The notes beneath the pieces are model-generated. The model was not told the DNA's origin, did no database searches, and worked only from the letters and a program-made list of their open reading frames with translations. The translations under genes and the position numbers were made by a program. Below, in pieces: positions 22,801 to 32,412 of a stretch of 64,000 nucleotides of DNA; within the stretch, counting starts at the first letter, position 1; each line of letters begins with the position of its first letter. This DNA is from Kondoa malvinella (Eukaryota; Basidiomycota; Agaricostilbomycetes; Agaricostilbales; Kondoaceae), in the NCBI GenBank assembly GCA_039545315.1, contig BCIM01000001.1, forward strand, positions 2,389,783 through 2,453,782, written 5' to 3'.

Positions 22801-25148
22801 GCTGATAGTTACGAGTCCACTCGGCGCTACCGGGTGCAGTCCTATTCTTTTGCAGCCATTTGACATTGCGGACCGATTGAGAGATCAGGGCAAAAGGTTG
22901 GTCCTCAAGTGCGTACACGGAAGCGCGATGTCGACTGCCGGCAAGTAACCAAGAGTAGAAGAGGTGATTCCAGACGAAAAAGTGCAGGGTTCGGATCGAT
23001 TCGGACGGATGAACAGCGCATAGCTGTACTCCAGCGCTTAGTTGAGAAAGCCAGCGATTAGAGCAGCGTTGCTTACCTGCATGTATTCCATCCACATCTG
23101 AGGGCCTTGCTCTTGTAGCTTCTTGAATCTATGTCCAGTCATTATAGGCAAAAGCGCGAGCATGCCCAAGATCCAAGGCACTGATGAAACATTAGCAACG
23201 ATTGATAAGTACAGGATCAAAGTACTCACTTTCTTCAGGCTTCTTCTTTCTTATCTCGAGCTGCGCCTTGAGATAGACCATTTGCTCGCTCTTCCTTGGT
23301 CCCTCTCCACAAGTAAAGTAAGCTGAGCTGAAAGCCGACAGCGATTCCCTAGATTGTGCTCTGGCAATTTGAGATTGGGCATCAGCTGGCCAAGCGTGGG
23401 TCAGGCCGAGAGCGAGGCCGCCTAAGGCAGCACAAGCGCGAAGACGTGTTTGCAGCGCTTCAGCTTGGAAGGCGTTTAATATCCAATATAGTTGCTTGCT
23501 CTCGTTGAAAGCAGTGAACAGACTTGGATGTTGACAAGAGAGGTTTTGTACGGCAAGGAGAGCTTCTAGATTGGCTCGACGGGCTTTCTTTGATGGCTTT
23601 GCTCCAGTGGTGTCGAGAATTGCCATTATCGACTTAATGATGCTTGATGCACTTGCTTGCATGATGACGAGGGGCAGCTCTTGAGCTGTGAGAACCCACA
23701 TGGAGAAGGCGACTATTTCTCGGTCTTTTGGTTGACGGACAAGCGGTGTGTGAGGAACGAGCAGTATAAGATCGAGAATGGCTTGAATTTCGACGTCTAC
23801 GCCGATCCATCAGCCCTGAATCGACTGAAGGCGAAGCGATATACCTTGGAAAGCAGAATAGAATGCCCTGAAGTGGAAGAGAATGCCAGCCAACTTGACA
23901 GCCGCTTGAGCTACATCGATCCGTACTCTTGCATTCCTGATTTCCTCCTCGCTTTTGCCTTGCATTCTCAACGCAGCCACAGTATCCGTTGGCGAAGAAG
24001 AGGCCATGGACGAATCGACTTCACTTTGAACAGCTGACAGCTCAGACTTGACTACTGCAGCGATATCTCTCTTCAAACATGTGAAAATGGTGGAAGCAGC
24101 AGCTATCATGACTTTGGATGCCGGCTCTTGTGCGGTTGGGCCAACATAGCTTGCCCAAGCGTGTAAGCGGGTAGTGAGAATGGCATATGCTTGTTCGACA
24201 TCACGCGGTACGATAGAGACGATAGGTTGCGGCAGGAATATCGAAGAGATTGCTGGTTTGAGGGATGTTTCTAGCGTGCTAAGAGGCGCTCGTAAGACTT
24301 CTGCTAGGTCGGTCAAGCCTTGCAAGTTATGTTGGACGGCGGAGGCAGGCATGGGGTGTGAAAGGTTAGGCAGAGATATGCTGTGTCTGCGAGGACCGGA
24401 GTTATCTGCCCGAGAATCACTGTATTAAGATTGGGCGAGATCGCTGAACGGATTCTACTGACATTTGGTTCCTTCAATGAGTGTTTGAGCCAAGTTGATG
24501 GCAACGCCTGTAAAGCATCCCAAGTCAGACTTGGAAGACAGCGCCGTACACGGCCAAGCTCACCAGTCGGCTTGAGGATACTACGAGGACCACCAAGCGA
24601 TTGCGGTGTAGGATACGCAAGAAATTGAGGTTTGCGCAGGAGCTCTACGAGCACAGATATGAGCGAACCAGAGTTGTTGCTAAAGAGTCTGCAAACTTAC
24701 GATTTGGATCAGTAGGGTCAATTCTGCTTGGTGCAGGTCGTCTATAAGGTTGGAAACGACGATGTTTCGGGCTACTGCGAGCGATAGGTGACTCGAATGC
24801 CAGATCAGAGAATTCGACCGAGCGTGCTTTGCGAACGCGTTCTTTGGGCGTCAAATCAAGGACTCTTGCAATAGGCGAGCTTTCAAGTATAGCGCGGCCA
24901 GGTCTTGATGGAGACGAGCGACACGGAGACGAGCTGATGTTCTCTTTTTGAAGAGCGCTTGAGGAATGCGACGTCCTTTTCTTGCTGCTTTCACCTTTGG
25001 TGGAAGACTCGAGCTGCACTGCAGGGAGCAGACTCATCTCCTCAAATTGGGTATAAGGTCGCTCTGGCCAAGTAGCAACATTCGCGTCGAAATAGGCTCG
25101 TTGAAGAGAAGGCAACGGAACAAATTGATTGTTTTTTCTCGTCATCAA
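19856..25148 (-). CDS. RIF1: Rif1-like protein (PP1-docking, HEAT-repeat-rich)
   Basis: The largest gene of the window. Rif1 recruits protein phosphatase 1 to limit origin firing and acts at telomeres and breaks. The N-terminus is Ser-rich and disordered with KARSVEFSD at about residues 108-115, which fits the PP1 RVxF consensus, and after a 54-nt intron the exact SILK motif (PRSILKPTG, about residue 171). The same RVxF plus SILK pair is the hallmark of fungal Rif1. Next comes a long alpha-helical region resembling the Rif1 N-terminal HEAT domain (VEQAYAILTTRLHAW, IFTCLKRDIAAV), continuing for about 1,000 residues in 100-300-nt exons. The C-terminus is basic and disordered (KRSRN, KKLKRM). 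The end is taken at 19856 by splicing at 19922-19970; without that intron the stop is at 19908. Overall sequence match to Rif1 is from motifs and architecture, not alignment. Confidence 0.7.
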
Positions 25149-25162
25149 AGACGCGTCTGATG

Positions 25163-25760
25163 TTAAAGGCGCGTCTGACCGCAGGCCTGCTCTAGATTTA
25201 CTCTATCTGGCCAGAGACTGTCAACGATGGAGGCGGGCGAATGCGTTTGCGCGACAAGGAGAGAAGCATCTTGATCGATGTTGTCATTACAAAAGTCATG
25301 CTTTTGCGCAGCTTGTCCGAGACCCTGTCTCGTGGTGTGTGAGGGAAAGGAATGGCCAGGGCAGGAAGCAAGCTCACGATTGTTCCTGGTCGGCAACCGA
25401 TAGCAAGCATGTGTCCTTCAGTAGAGCGAATGGCCAGTAGATCCAGGGGTTGTTGCCAGATCGCAGCGCTTTGCAACTCTGCCGTGGAGATCTCCTTGGG
25501 CGATGCGATACCGTAGGTAGCTTAAAAGACCCAATCCTGAGCAGTTTGATCTTCGCCTTTGAGGATGCTACAATGCAAAGTCACTGCACCTGGTCGTCAG
25601 CCAAGAATGTATAAGGCGAAGCAACATAGACAGATTGTGTCGAGGGTACGGCCAGAAGAGGGCAGCAGCAGCAGAGTACTTCAAGTAGCAAGGTAGGTAA
25701 CACCACTTCAGCGAAGCTGTCTGACCGATAGACAAGATCAAGCATCGATAGGATGTATTC
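25163..25760 (-). CDS. Unresolved minus-strand coding stretch
   Basis: Several pieces look coding on the minus strand and join in phase: an exon with ILKGEDQTAQDW, a possible 36-nt intron, then ISTAELQSAAIWQQPLDLLAIRSTEGHMLAIGC, an intron with a GTGAGC donor, and GLGQAAQKHDFCNDNIDQDAS ending in a stop at 25163. The 5' end is not resolved: the long frame beginning at 25814 does not join cleanly. No family recognised. It lies immediately upstream of the RIF1-like start on the same strand. Confidence 0.35.
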
Positions 25761-25806
25761 ATACCTAGCTGTGCACTGTATCTGATGATTTTTGTGAGCA
25801 CTTGTG

Positions 25807-26127
25807 ATGGACATGACTAGGTATCGATTCGCGGCAGCAATGCGACCATTACAAGCAGGAAATCGATGGAAGAAAGCACAGAAGCTCTGAAGAAAGCATC
25901 ATACACTGATTCTGCGTACGAATTGACTGCAGCAATTGGGCAAGCAGGACAGCCCATTCATTCGAAGACAAAACGGCCCAAAAGCACAATGCGAAAGACA
26001 GCTTGGTGAAAGCAGGCATAGACATCTCGGACAGACTGTCGCAGGAGTACGAGAGACTTGTGACGCCTTTCAAGAAGACGCGTTCCGAAAATGATCAGAG
26101 CGCGTGCGTTTTCTGATCTCGCTTGCA
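25807..26127 (+). CDS. Small helical protein, structure uncertain
   Basis: From ATG 25807 a first exon (MDMT) can join by a 38-nt intron to RKSMEESTEALKKASYTDSAYELTAAIG. A second clearly coding stretch in another frame (SLVKAGIDISDRLSQEYERLVTPFKKTRSENDQ) ends at a stop near 26125. The two can be linked by a 62-nt GC-AG intron with a GCAAGC donor, or the frame change is an assembly indel. The composition is that of a short coiled-coil or helical subunit. No family recognised. Confidence 0.4.
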
Positions 26128-26422
26128 AGAGAGCAAACAGCCTCTAGCAGAGCTGTCTTGTTGTCTTGTCTGCAAAAGGGACACGTCGTTTGGCTCCAAC
26201 GGATCGGAGGCGTTATGAGAGGCTTATGCGCATGTCAGCGTTTTCTTCCACCTTCCGCGACTCTCTGAACCTTTTACGGCTGGTCTGTACACAGTAAGGC
26301 TATCCCAGACACCACCACTCTCTTTCACGACTCTCACACTTGCACTCCTTCTCGCACCTGGCGCTGCGAAATACTTTGCAAATCTCGAAAAATCAAAACA
26401 ACACACGCGCGAACACAAGACA

Positions 26423-28385
26423 ATGAGATCCTACACTTCAATCATTCTAGCTACTCTATTGGCACTCCCATCTGCGCTGGCAGCAGGCGGCTTCACTTGC
26501 CAATCGGCACCTGAAGGCAATAGGCTGGCTTATTGGTGCGCTATGACCTCCCTTTTCACCGCATGCCTATTTTCTTATCCCGAGTCTACACAGCGTGTAT
26601 GACCCTGTAGACAATGCTCCTGAAGGCGGCTGGCCCACCAGTGGGTTTTTATAGCGGTGTTGTGGCAGTGCCAAGCTTAAACTTTGTTGTTCAGTCATCT
26701 CTTTGCCTGGAAGTGGTGCTCGAGGCCCTGCTTCCAATGCAAAATCGTGCGTATTAATACAATAGTCGAGAGAGTGTATCACTGATATTGTTGGCAGGCT
26801 CGCTGGATACGATGCGGTTGGAAAACTCATTACCCACTACTTGTCTGGCACAAATCAGGACGAGGTTCACACTATGGCCGCTACACAGTAGGCCCTCCTT
26901 CTCTTGCGCAACTGACACATGCTGATTTAAACAGATTCTTGACTATCGTACCAATCTCGCCTGAGGGAACCAGACATTTCTTCCCGGAAAATGTGCTCGA
27001 GATTCTGAATGAGGTCAAGAAGAACTACAAGGTCGATGAGGACAAGGTCTACATCACTGGTTATTCCATGGGGTAAGCAGATCAATACATTCTCGCAAGA
27101 ATAATGTTGACGGTCAAAATTGACAGCTCTCGTGGATCATGGCGCTTTGCAACTGCTCACCCTGAAATCGTTGCTGCTGTAGCGCCATCGGCTGGTGGTG
27201 CCGAATACTCTGGCGATGGTACTCTCTCTCAAGAAAAGGCTGATCCAGTCGCAGACAAGCTAAAGAACATTGTTGACCTGCCTATTCGTCAATTCGCTGG
27301 TAAAAATGACAACACTGCCGGTACCGATGGACCAAACAAGACGCAAGCTGATTTGGAAAAGTTGGGTGCTGAAGATTCGAGCTTGGAAATTATGGACACG
27401 GATCACGCTGGTCTTTCAACCAAGCCTTGGACCGATACCGACTTGCTTTCTTGGTTCTTGAAGCAATCTCGTATGNCGTCNNNNNCTNGNNNANNNNATA
27501 TTGCTGATTTGCTGGCAGGTTCAGGGTCATCTGGATCTGGATCATCACCAAGTGCTACCGAATCCTCTGATCAATCAGCGACCACTACATACTCGCCTGT
27601 TTCTCCACCCAGTTCTACATCAGACTCCCAATCCGGCGAAGAGGAATGCGAGGAAGATGATGAAACAGACTCAAACGGATCCGGGGAAGATGAGTGTGAT
27701 GAGGACGATGAAACAGCACCAGCTGATGAGGAGGACGACTGCGAGGATGACGATGAGACGTACGATGACGAGGAGGATGAAGATTGCGGTACGTTGTGGA
27801 CCTTGTCGAATTTTATCTATTTCTGATCTTTTTTTGGACAGGACCAGAAGATGATGAAGAGACTGGATCAAGCTCTGCTGACAGTGGATCATACGGTAGC
27901 AGCGACCAATCTGGCTCATACGGCAGTAGCGATCAATCTGGCTCAAACTCTAGCAGCAACAAGGGAAACAGCTATGTCGACAACTCGAGCAGCGGATCAG
28001 GCTATTCTGAGGATCAAAGCTCGACAGGCAAGGACTCTGGCTACTCAAGCGACGCCTCTTCAGACAACTCATCGTCCGACCGAAAGTACAAGCAGTACAA
28101 CAAGTCTCTTGCGCAAGAGGAGACGACAGACAAGTCTTTATCTCAGGAAGCCTCCGACTCTACTTCTGGCTCGTTGGAAGCTGAAGTCGTTCAGCCATCG
28201 AGGCGGGCAAGAAGAGGCTTGTCGGCCAATCACTCTGCACCTATCCGTGCCCGTCAACATCATGCGCACGGTCATGGCCGTATGGTGCACCGTAAGCGTG
28301 CTGTGCGATTCGGCAAGGCGGTGAGTATCCTGTACCGTTCTGGTGTCTGGAGCTGATGTTTCTGCAGGGTCCTCACGGAAGATGA
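26423..28385 (+). CDS. Secreted alpha/beta-hydrolase esterase with acidic Ser-rich tail
   Basis: The ATG at 26423 starts a clear signal peptide (MRSYTSIILATLLALPSALA). The catalytic part resembles PHB-depolymerase/feruloyl-esterase-type hydrolases: SLPGSGARG as a likely oxyanion loop, ITGYSMGSRGSW as the nucleophile elbow (G-x-S-x-G), a DN pair in KNDNTAG and a late DTDHAGLS that could supply the His. Introns are about 45-60 nt. After the hydrolase, sequence contains 14 ambiguous bases (27476-27497), then a low-complexity tail: Ser/Gly, very acidic Glu/Asp clusters, a GSYGSSDQS tandem repeat, Ser-rich stretches and a final His/Arg-rich basic end (stop 28383). The substrate is unknown. The tail could hold the enzyme in the cell wall; that is inference. 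Confidence 0.75.
27476..27497. other. Run of ambiguous bases
   Basis: Fourteen N characters are interspersed with called bases at the junction between the hydrolase domain and its low-complexity tail. This marks poor base calling and makes exon structure here unsafe. Confidence 0.95.
27850..27945 (+). repeat. Short tandem repeat inside the esterase tail
   Basis: The segment encodes two near-identical GSYGSSDQS units followed by a diverged third (GSNSSSN). It is coding microsatellite-like DNA, read in the same frame as the esterase. Confidence 0.7.
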
Positions 28386-29965
28386 GGTTTTTTAAGGGAA
28401 TGTATTGAAATTTCTTGCCCCGGTGGCATTTCATTGTCCATGTCCTCGCGTTCGCTTTCGGGCCTTTTGCCCCGAGTCGGTACCTGGTTCCCGAGCAGAG
28501 CAGAGGCTGATAAGCCTGATGACCTGAAGTGAGTATTGTCTTCTTGGTGCAAATTGCGCTGACGCCCCGTGCAGACTTCCATCGCTCTCTGCCGTCAATG
28601 AGACCGCTTCAGTTCCTTCATCTATGCGCAACTCTTCTTCTCTCTGTATCGCAAATTCATTATTTATTCGCCCTCGTGTCCTGCTCCCGTCAGGTTCTCT
28701 TGGTTTATTGACGTCTTTCTTTTCAAGTCTTGCATCGATCTTGCTGTTGTCCTCTCTCCGCAGCTTTTGCGCACTAAAGTTCCGATATCCCGTCGGTGAC
28801 GAAGTTGTGTACAAGCAACGTGCTATGCAAAACAAGGGGATTCCTACTTTACAAGAATGATTTGACTCTTGCCCAAATACTACGAATTCTACGGCGACAT
28901 CCTTTGATAGCTAGTCTCTTGGCTCTTGAAGCTCTTCGCGTGAGCAAGCTTCGTATAAGAGGCGAGCACGATGAGTGAAGAAACGTCGAGAACGATAATG
29001 CGAAGCATTTGAAGATCACGTATTTGGCAATACTATTTGAGGGGCATTCTGCGCTCCCGTTGTTCTGCTGTTGTCTCTTGCCTATCCTACTCTTCCTTCT
29101 TCTGACTGAATACACCCGCCTGCTCTCTGGGATGCAGCAAATATCTGTGTGTCAATCTTTTTTATGTGCAGCTCGTGCTGAGCCAGCCATATTAGATATC
29201 AGGATACGCTGGATCTGTCCGAAAGAGTGAGTATATCGCCTGACGCTGAGAACCCGTCTGATCGACTTGAATGCAGGCCTTACTCTCGGTATGCTCTCCT
29301 TACCTGACTCTGCCCTTCACCCTTGATGTATCGGCTGCGCAGCAAAAAGGCTACGATGGTCTTCGGCAAGGCAAAGAAGACGCTTTCGCATCCCACCAGA
29401 TCCTCGTCTCTTCCCTGTAGTACTTACTGCCTGCCCGTCTGCATCTGCAGTCTATTTCCAGAGAAAGGTTGCTTGGTCTCTTTGCTGGTCTTACTTCTGG
29501 TAGTATCAGAGTGCTTACATTTTACGAAGAGGTGGAGCTCTGTCTCTATTTGGTCGCAGTATTCACGCTTTGGCGAGGCGATCTCGTGAGACTCTTTTCT
29601 TTTGTCTTTGTCTTTGCTTTCGCGTTGATATCTCCTCCAATTGGTATTCAAAGTATGGGATCGGTGGACTTGCACCTGGTAGGCTTTAGTGGAGGTGGTA
29701 TAAAGCCATTTAGGCGGAGCGATGTTGCTTGTCTTAGGTATGCGGTGATCCACCATTTCTCTAGTCCCGAAGCTCAACGATTGGACAGCGTGCTCATTAA
29801 AGCTGAATGAATGAACGATATTCTCGATTGGCTTTGACGACACGTGATCGAATTTTCGGATCTTCTACTGAAATCTTGCATCGCAAACCCGCTGGCACAA
29901 GCGTCCGCCTGTTTTCCCAGAAACAAGCTGCTCCTGCTGCCCTAGGCATGCACGGTGCAAGATCT
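28386..29965 (+). other. Unresolved region with possible plus-strand exons
   Basis: About 1.6 kb with no gene I can name. A plausible start is ATG 28440 (MSSRSLSGLLPRVGTWFP...KPDDLK) ending at a GTGAGT donor near 28529. After a CAG at about 28575 an open frame continues to a stop at 28860 (...FRYPVGDEVVYKQRAMQNKG). Further exon-like pieces with good splice signals lie at 29160-29450 (KGYDGLRQGKEDAFASHQILVSSL). The plus strand is pyrimidine-rich throughout, which makes long antisense frames by chance. It may hold one or two short multi-exon genes. Confidence 0.3.
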
Positions 29966-30109
29966 GGATCGATGGCCGAGTGGTCTAAGGCGTACGGACA
30001 TTGCAATAGAACTTCATGTCATGAGCTGACAATTTCTGCAGGGTGGTCTTAAGCTACGGCATAATAACCATTCACTTCGGTGGCAAGGGTTCGAGCCCCT
30101 TTCGATTCA
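29966..30109 (+). tRNA. Class-II tRNA gene (Leu-like) with about 62 extra nt in the anticodon region
   Basis: The acceptor stem GGATCGA pairs fully with TCGATTC (one G-T pair) and the discriminator base is A. TGGCCGAGTGGTCTAAGGC forms the Leu/Ser-type D arm, and AAGGG-TTCGAGC-CCCTT is a perfect T arm. A long variable arm TCAC-TTCG-GTGG marks class II, and A73 favours Leu over Ser. Total length is 144 nt against about 82 for a normal tRNA-Leu, so an intron or insertion lies between D arm and variable arm. I could not find a standard anticodon stem with U33. GTGGTCT and TACGG each recur about 62 nt apart, so the insert may be an internal duplication. The anticodon is left unassigned. Confidence 0.65.
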
Positions 30110-30498
30110 ACTATCTTTTTGCACAGGCAGTGCTCGGCCGGCCTTCCACCTGCCGCCAATTCTGAAGCAAACCAGAAATCCTTCGACTTGTTCAGCGCTG
30201 CGTCTGCTGTTCCTGCCATTCATGCTCCCCATCTCGACCTGCTCCCTCTCTACTGGGGCTCTTCCAGTCCTAGCCCACCGTCCAGACATTTCTGACTTCC
30301 TCTGCTCCAAGTCGTTTTCTCGTGAATCGCCTATCCTGGAGCGCCAATCTTGAGTGCGTCAGGTCGACAGGAGAGATCTTGATGCATGATCACGCTTTGT
30401 ACATGTTCGGATTGCCAGAGTAGGGGTCTCGAATGCATCGGATTTTGCTTCTTGACATAAAGTGGTTTCCTACTCTTCTGCACACTTTTCTCTTACCC
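30110..30498. other. Intergenic
   Basis: About 390 nt between the tRNA and the stop of the GNAT gene. Only chance reading frames are seen; a pyrimidine-rich stretch lies at 30110-30290. Confidence 0.4.
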
Positions 30499-31105
30499 TC
30501 ACTTGACTCTCTTCAGATACGAAAACTTGCCAGGCTCGTCTTCGCTGACTTCTGTAAAGTCTTCTTTCGCGAGCCATTTAACCTGGGCCGGGAAGCGCTC
30601 TTTAATAGTGCGGATAGACTACTAGAGCATTAGCGCACGTTCCAACAAGACTAGATGACTGACGAGCACGGCTGGTAAACCCTCGTCCGAGCGCATGTCG
30701 TTTTGCAGTCGACGCAAGAGACTTGTCATGATGCCTTTGCCTCGTTCGCTAGATATCGTGCCAGAAAGCCATATGTGACTGTATTGTCTTAGACAACATT
30801 ATATTGAGACGCAGTACAACTTACTAGCTTTCGGTTAGCTTATCATGACCTAGCACCGCTTGACAAGTCCTTGGTGGATCAAAGGTCTTGCGATGAACAA
30901 AGAGGAACGAGGTGACAGTATCAGAGTCTATCGTATAGTAGATGCAGCCAGAGGAAAGCTGGTCCAGCCAATGAGTTTTGCTGGCATATTTCGTGGAAGC
31001 ATTTGGCGCGATATCAAAGACTATTCTGTTCAAGAGCATGACACGGTCGAGCTGCTCGAGGACATCCGGATCATGCCTGTGCAGCGCTAGCATGGAAGCA
31101 GACAT
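30499..31105 (-). CDS. GNAT-family N-acetyltransferase
   Basis: A small acetyltransferase-like protein of about 170 residues in three exons. Exon 1 (ATG 31105) holds DPDVLEQLDRVMLLNRIVFD and SFLFVHRKTFDPP. Exon 2 starts with HIWLSGTISSERGKGIMTSLLRRL, whose R-G-K-G-I pattern is the acetyl-CoA-binding motif A (Q/R-x-x-G-x-G/A) of GNATs. Exon 3 (TIKERFPAQVKWLAKEDF) ends at the TGA at 30499. Introns of about 55 and 45 nt are in phase. The substrate cannot be inferred. Confidence 0.65.
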
Positions 31106-31569
31106 CGAAAAGCTTGAATTCTGAAGGCGCTGGTGTTGAGTCTTGCAAAGATGCGCAGCAACAGCGACAGTGACCTTGTCAAGAAGCCGATGGAAAGAAG
31201 TAATGGCGCTACAGACAAAGATGCTGCGCAGACTGTTCCTTGAACAGCGTTGGTTCTTCTACAAGAAGTAAATGGACAAGCGCATTTTGACGGAAGCTCA
31301 AATGACTGCAAGACACATTTGAAACGCTGTGCAAGGCACATGCTCTGTTGCAGGCTGCCTTCCGCGTGCAGTCTGTTGGTCACCCTTCTCGCGCGAGCTG
31401 TGAAACCTCTCGCGCGTTTACCTATATCTGTTGCCCTCATTCATTTTGGTGCTACGAGTCTCGAAAGTTTCTGAAGTTCTCCACTACTGTCAAATGCATG
31501 CGAGCAGCCGGCTACCTACTATTCCATGCCGTACATTGTCCAAACGATCACAAACTACCGCCTATCCTT
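31106..31569. other. Intergenic
   Basis: About 460 nt upstream of the GNAT start and downstream of the Cys-rich gene's stop. No coding or RNA feature is supported. Confidence 0.4.
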
Positions 31570-32138
31570 TCAAGCCAGCATAGCTCCTACGAGGAGCATC
31601 AATCCAATTGCCGCCGCGAGCTTCTGACCACCCCTGGCTGGCGCCGCAGCTGATTCCGTATCATCCATCAGCTCTACTCCCTCAAGCGAGTTGATTGTAT
31701 CTTGGTCCGCCTCATCTTTTGCTGGGGCATCAGACGATCCCGCATCAAGTTACCCGCTGTATTCTTGGCAGGCAAGATAGCCGACATCTGGAGTAGCCCA
31801 AGTCTTGAACACGCAATCCTTGAATGACTGATAGTTAAAGTCTAATTGTCTGGTTGGTGTAATCGCGGGACAGCCAGCCGTGCTGAGGTATGTCTCTCAG
31901 CACAGCATTTGGCCCATCGAGAAGGAACCAAACTTGTTGTAAACAGCCGCAACCAGTTTCTGTTCGGCGCAGCAGCTGATCAAGAGATCCAACTTCTTTG
32001 TGGTGCAGCCTGAAAACAAGAGTTCAGCAAGACAGACATGCAGGCTGAAGTCAACTGACCATAGAAATTTGGTGTGATCATGCCCGGGTTCGAGAGCTGC
32101 GCCGCCATTGGTAGAGTGTTCATTGCTGTAGTGCTCAT
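31570..32138 (-). CDS. Small Cys-rich protein with hydrophobic C-terminus
   Basis: Not recognised. The ATG at 32138 gives MSTTAMNTLPMAAQL, which is not a signal peptide. After a 50-nt intron follow a [13 protein letters not shown] segment, then (across a probable 53-nt intron with a GTTTGG donor) AGCPAITPTRQLDFNYQSFKDC and GYLACQEYS. That makes six Cys in all. A probable 32-nt intron precedes an acidic linker and a hydrophobic end (AIGLMLLVGAMLA), as in GPI-anchored fungal wall proteins. If it is GPI-anchored, the true start with a signal peptide has been missed. Read without the last two introns, the frame meets stops. Confidence 0.5.
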
Positions 32139-32412
32139 GGTGTGTTATTCAGTAGTGTCATTCAGTCGTGTTCAAAGGAGTGTCAATTGTGAAAAGAGTG
32201 TGGTGAGTTCTGGACAAGGCAGTGCGAGTACCACACATGTGCTGCTCCTTGTTTTCTACGCATGGTGCCCGGGCCATTTCCGGGAGATACTTCTATAATT
32301 CGGTCGAAGGAGTTACGCGTCGTGACGGTCAAATATCAGAAACAGACGAGGGCATATGGTGAGACCAGTCAATGGCTTCTGTTTATTCAAATGTACACCG
32401 CTTTATGTTCCC

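Noticed and set aside
25570..25814. ORF from 25814 as the 5' exon of the minus-strand gene
   Set aside because: Its frame does not join the downstream exons at any donor tested, and its ATG overlaps the plus-strand start candidate.
28431..28835. 134-codon minus-strand ORF
   Set aside because: It is antisense to the more plausible plus-strand exons and purine-biased; no domain resemblance.
29424..29843. 139-codon minus-strand ORF
   Set aside because: It is the reverse complement of a pyrimidine-rich tract, with composition bias (Lys, Arg, Ser, Glu) expected from purine-rich DNA and no start context or splice logic.
31879..31899. A 21-nt intron or in-frame TGA recoding in the Cys-rich gene
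   Set aside because: A 53-nt intron using a GTTTGG donor upstream removes the stop and keeps frame. Selenocysteine use is not known in these fungi.
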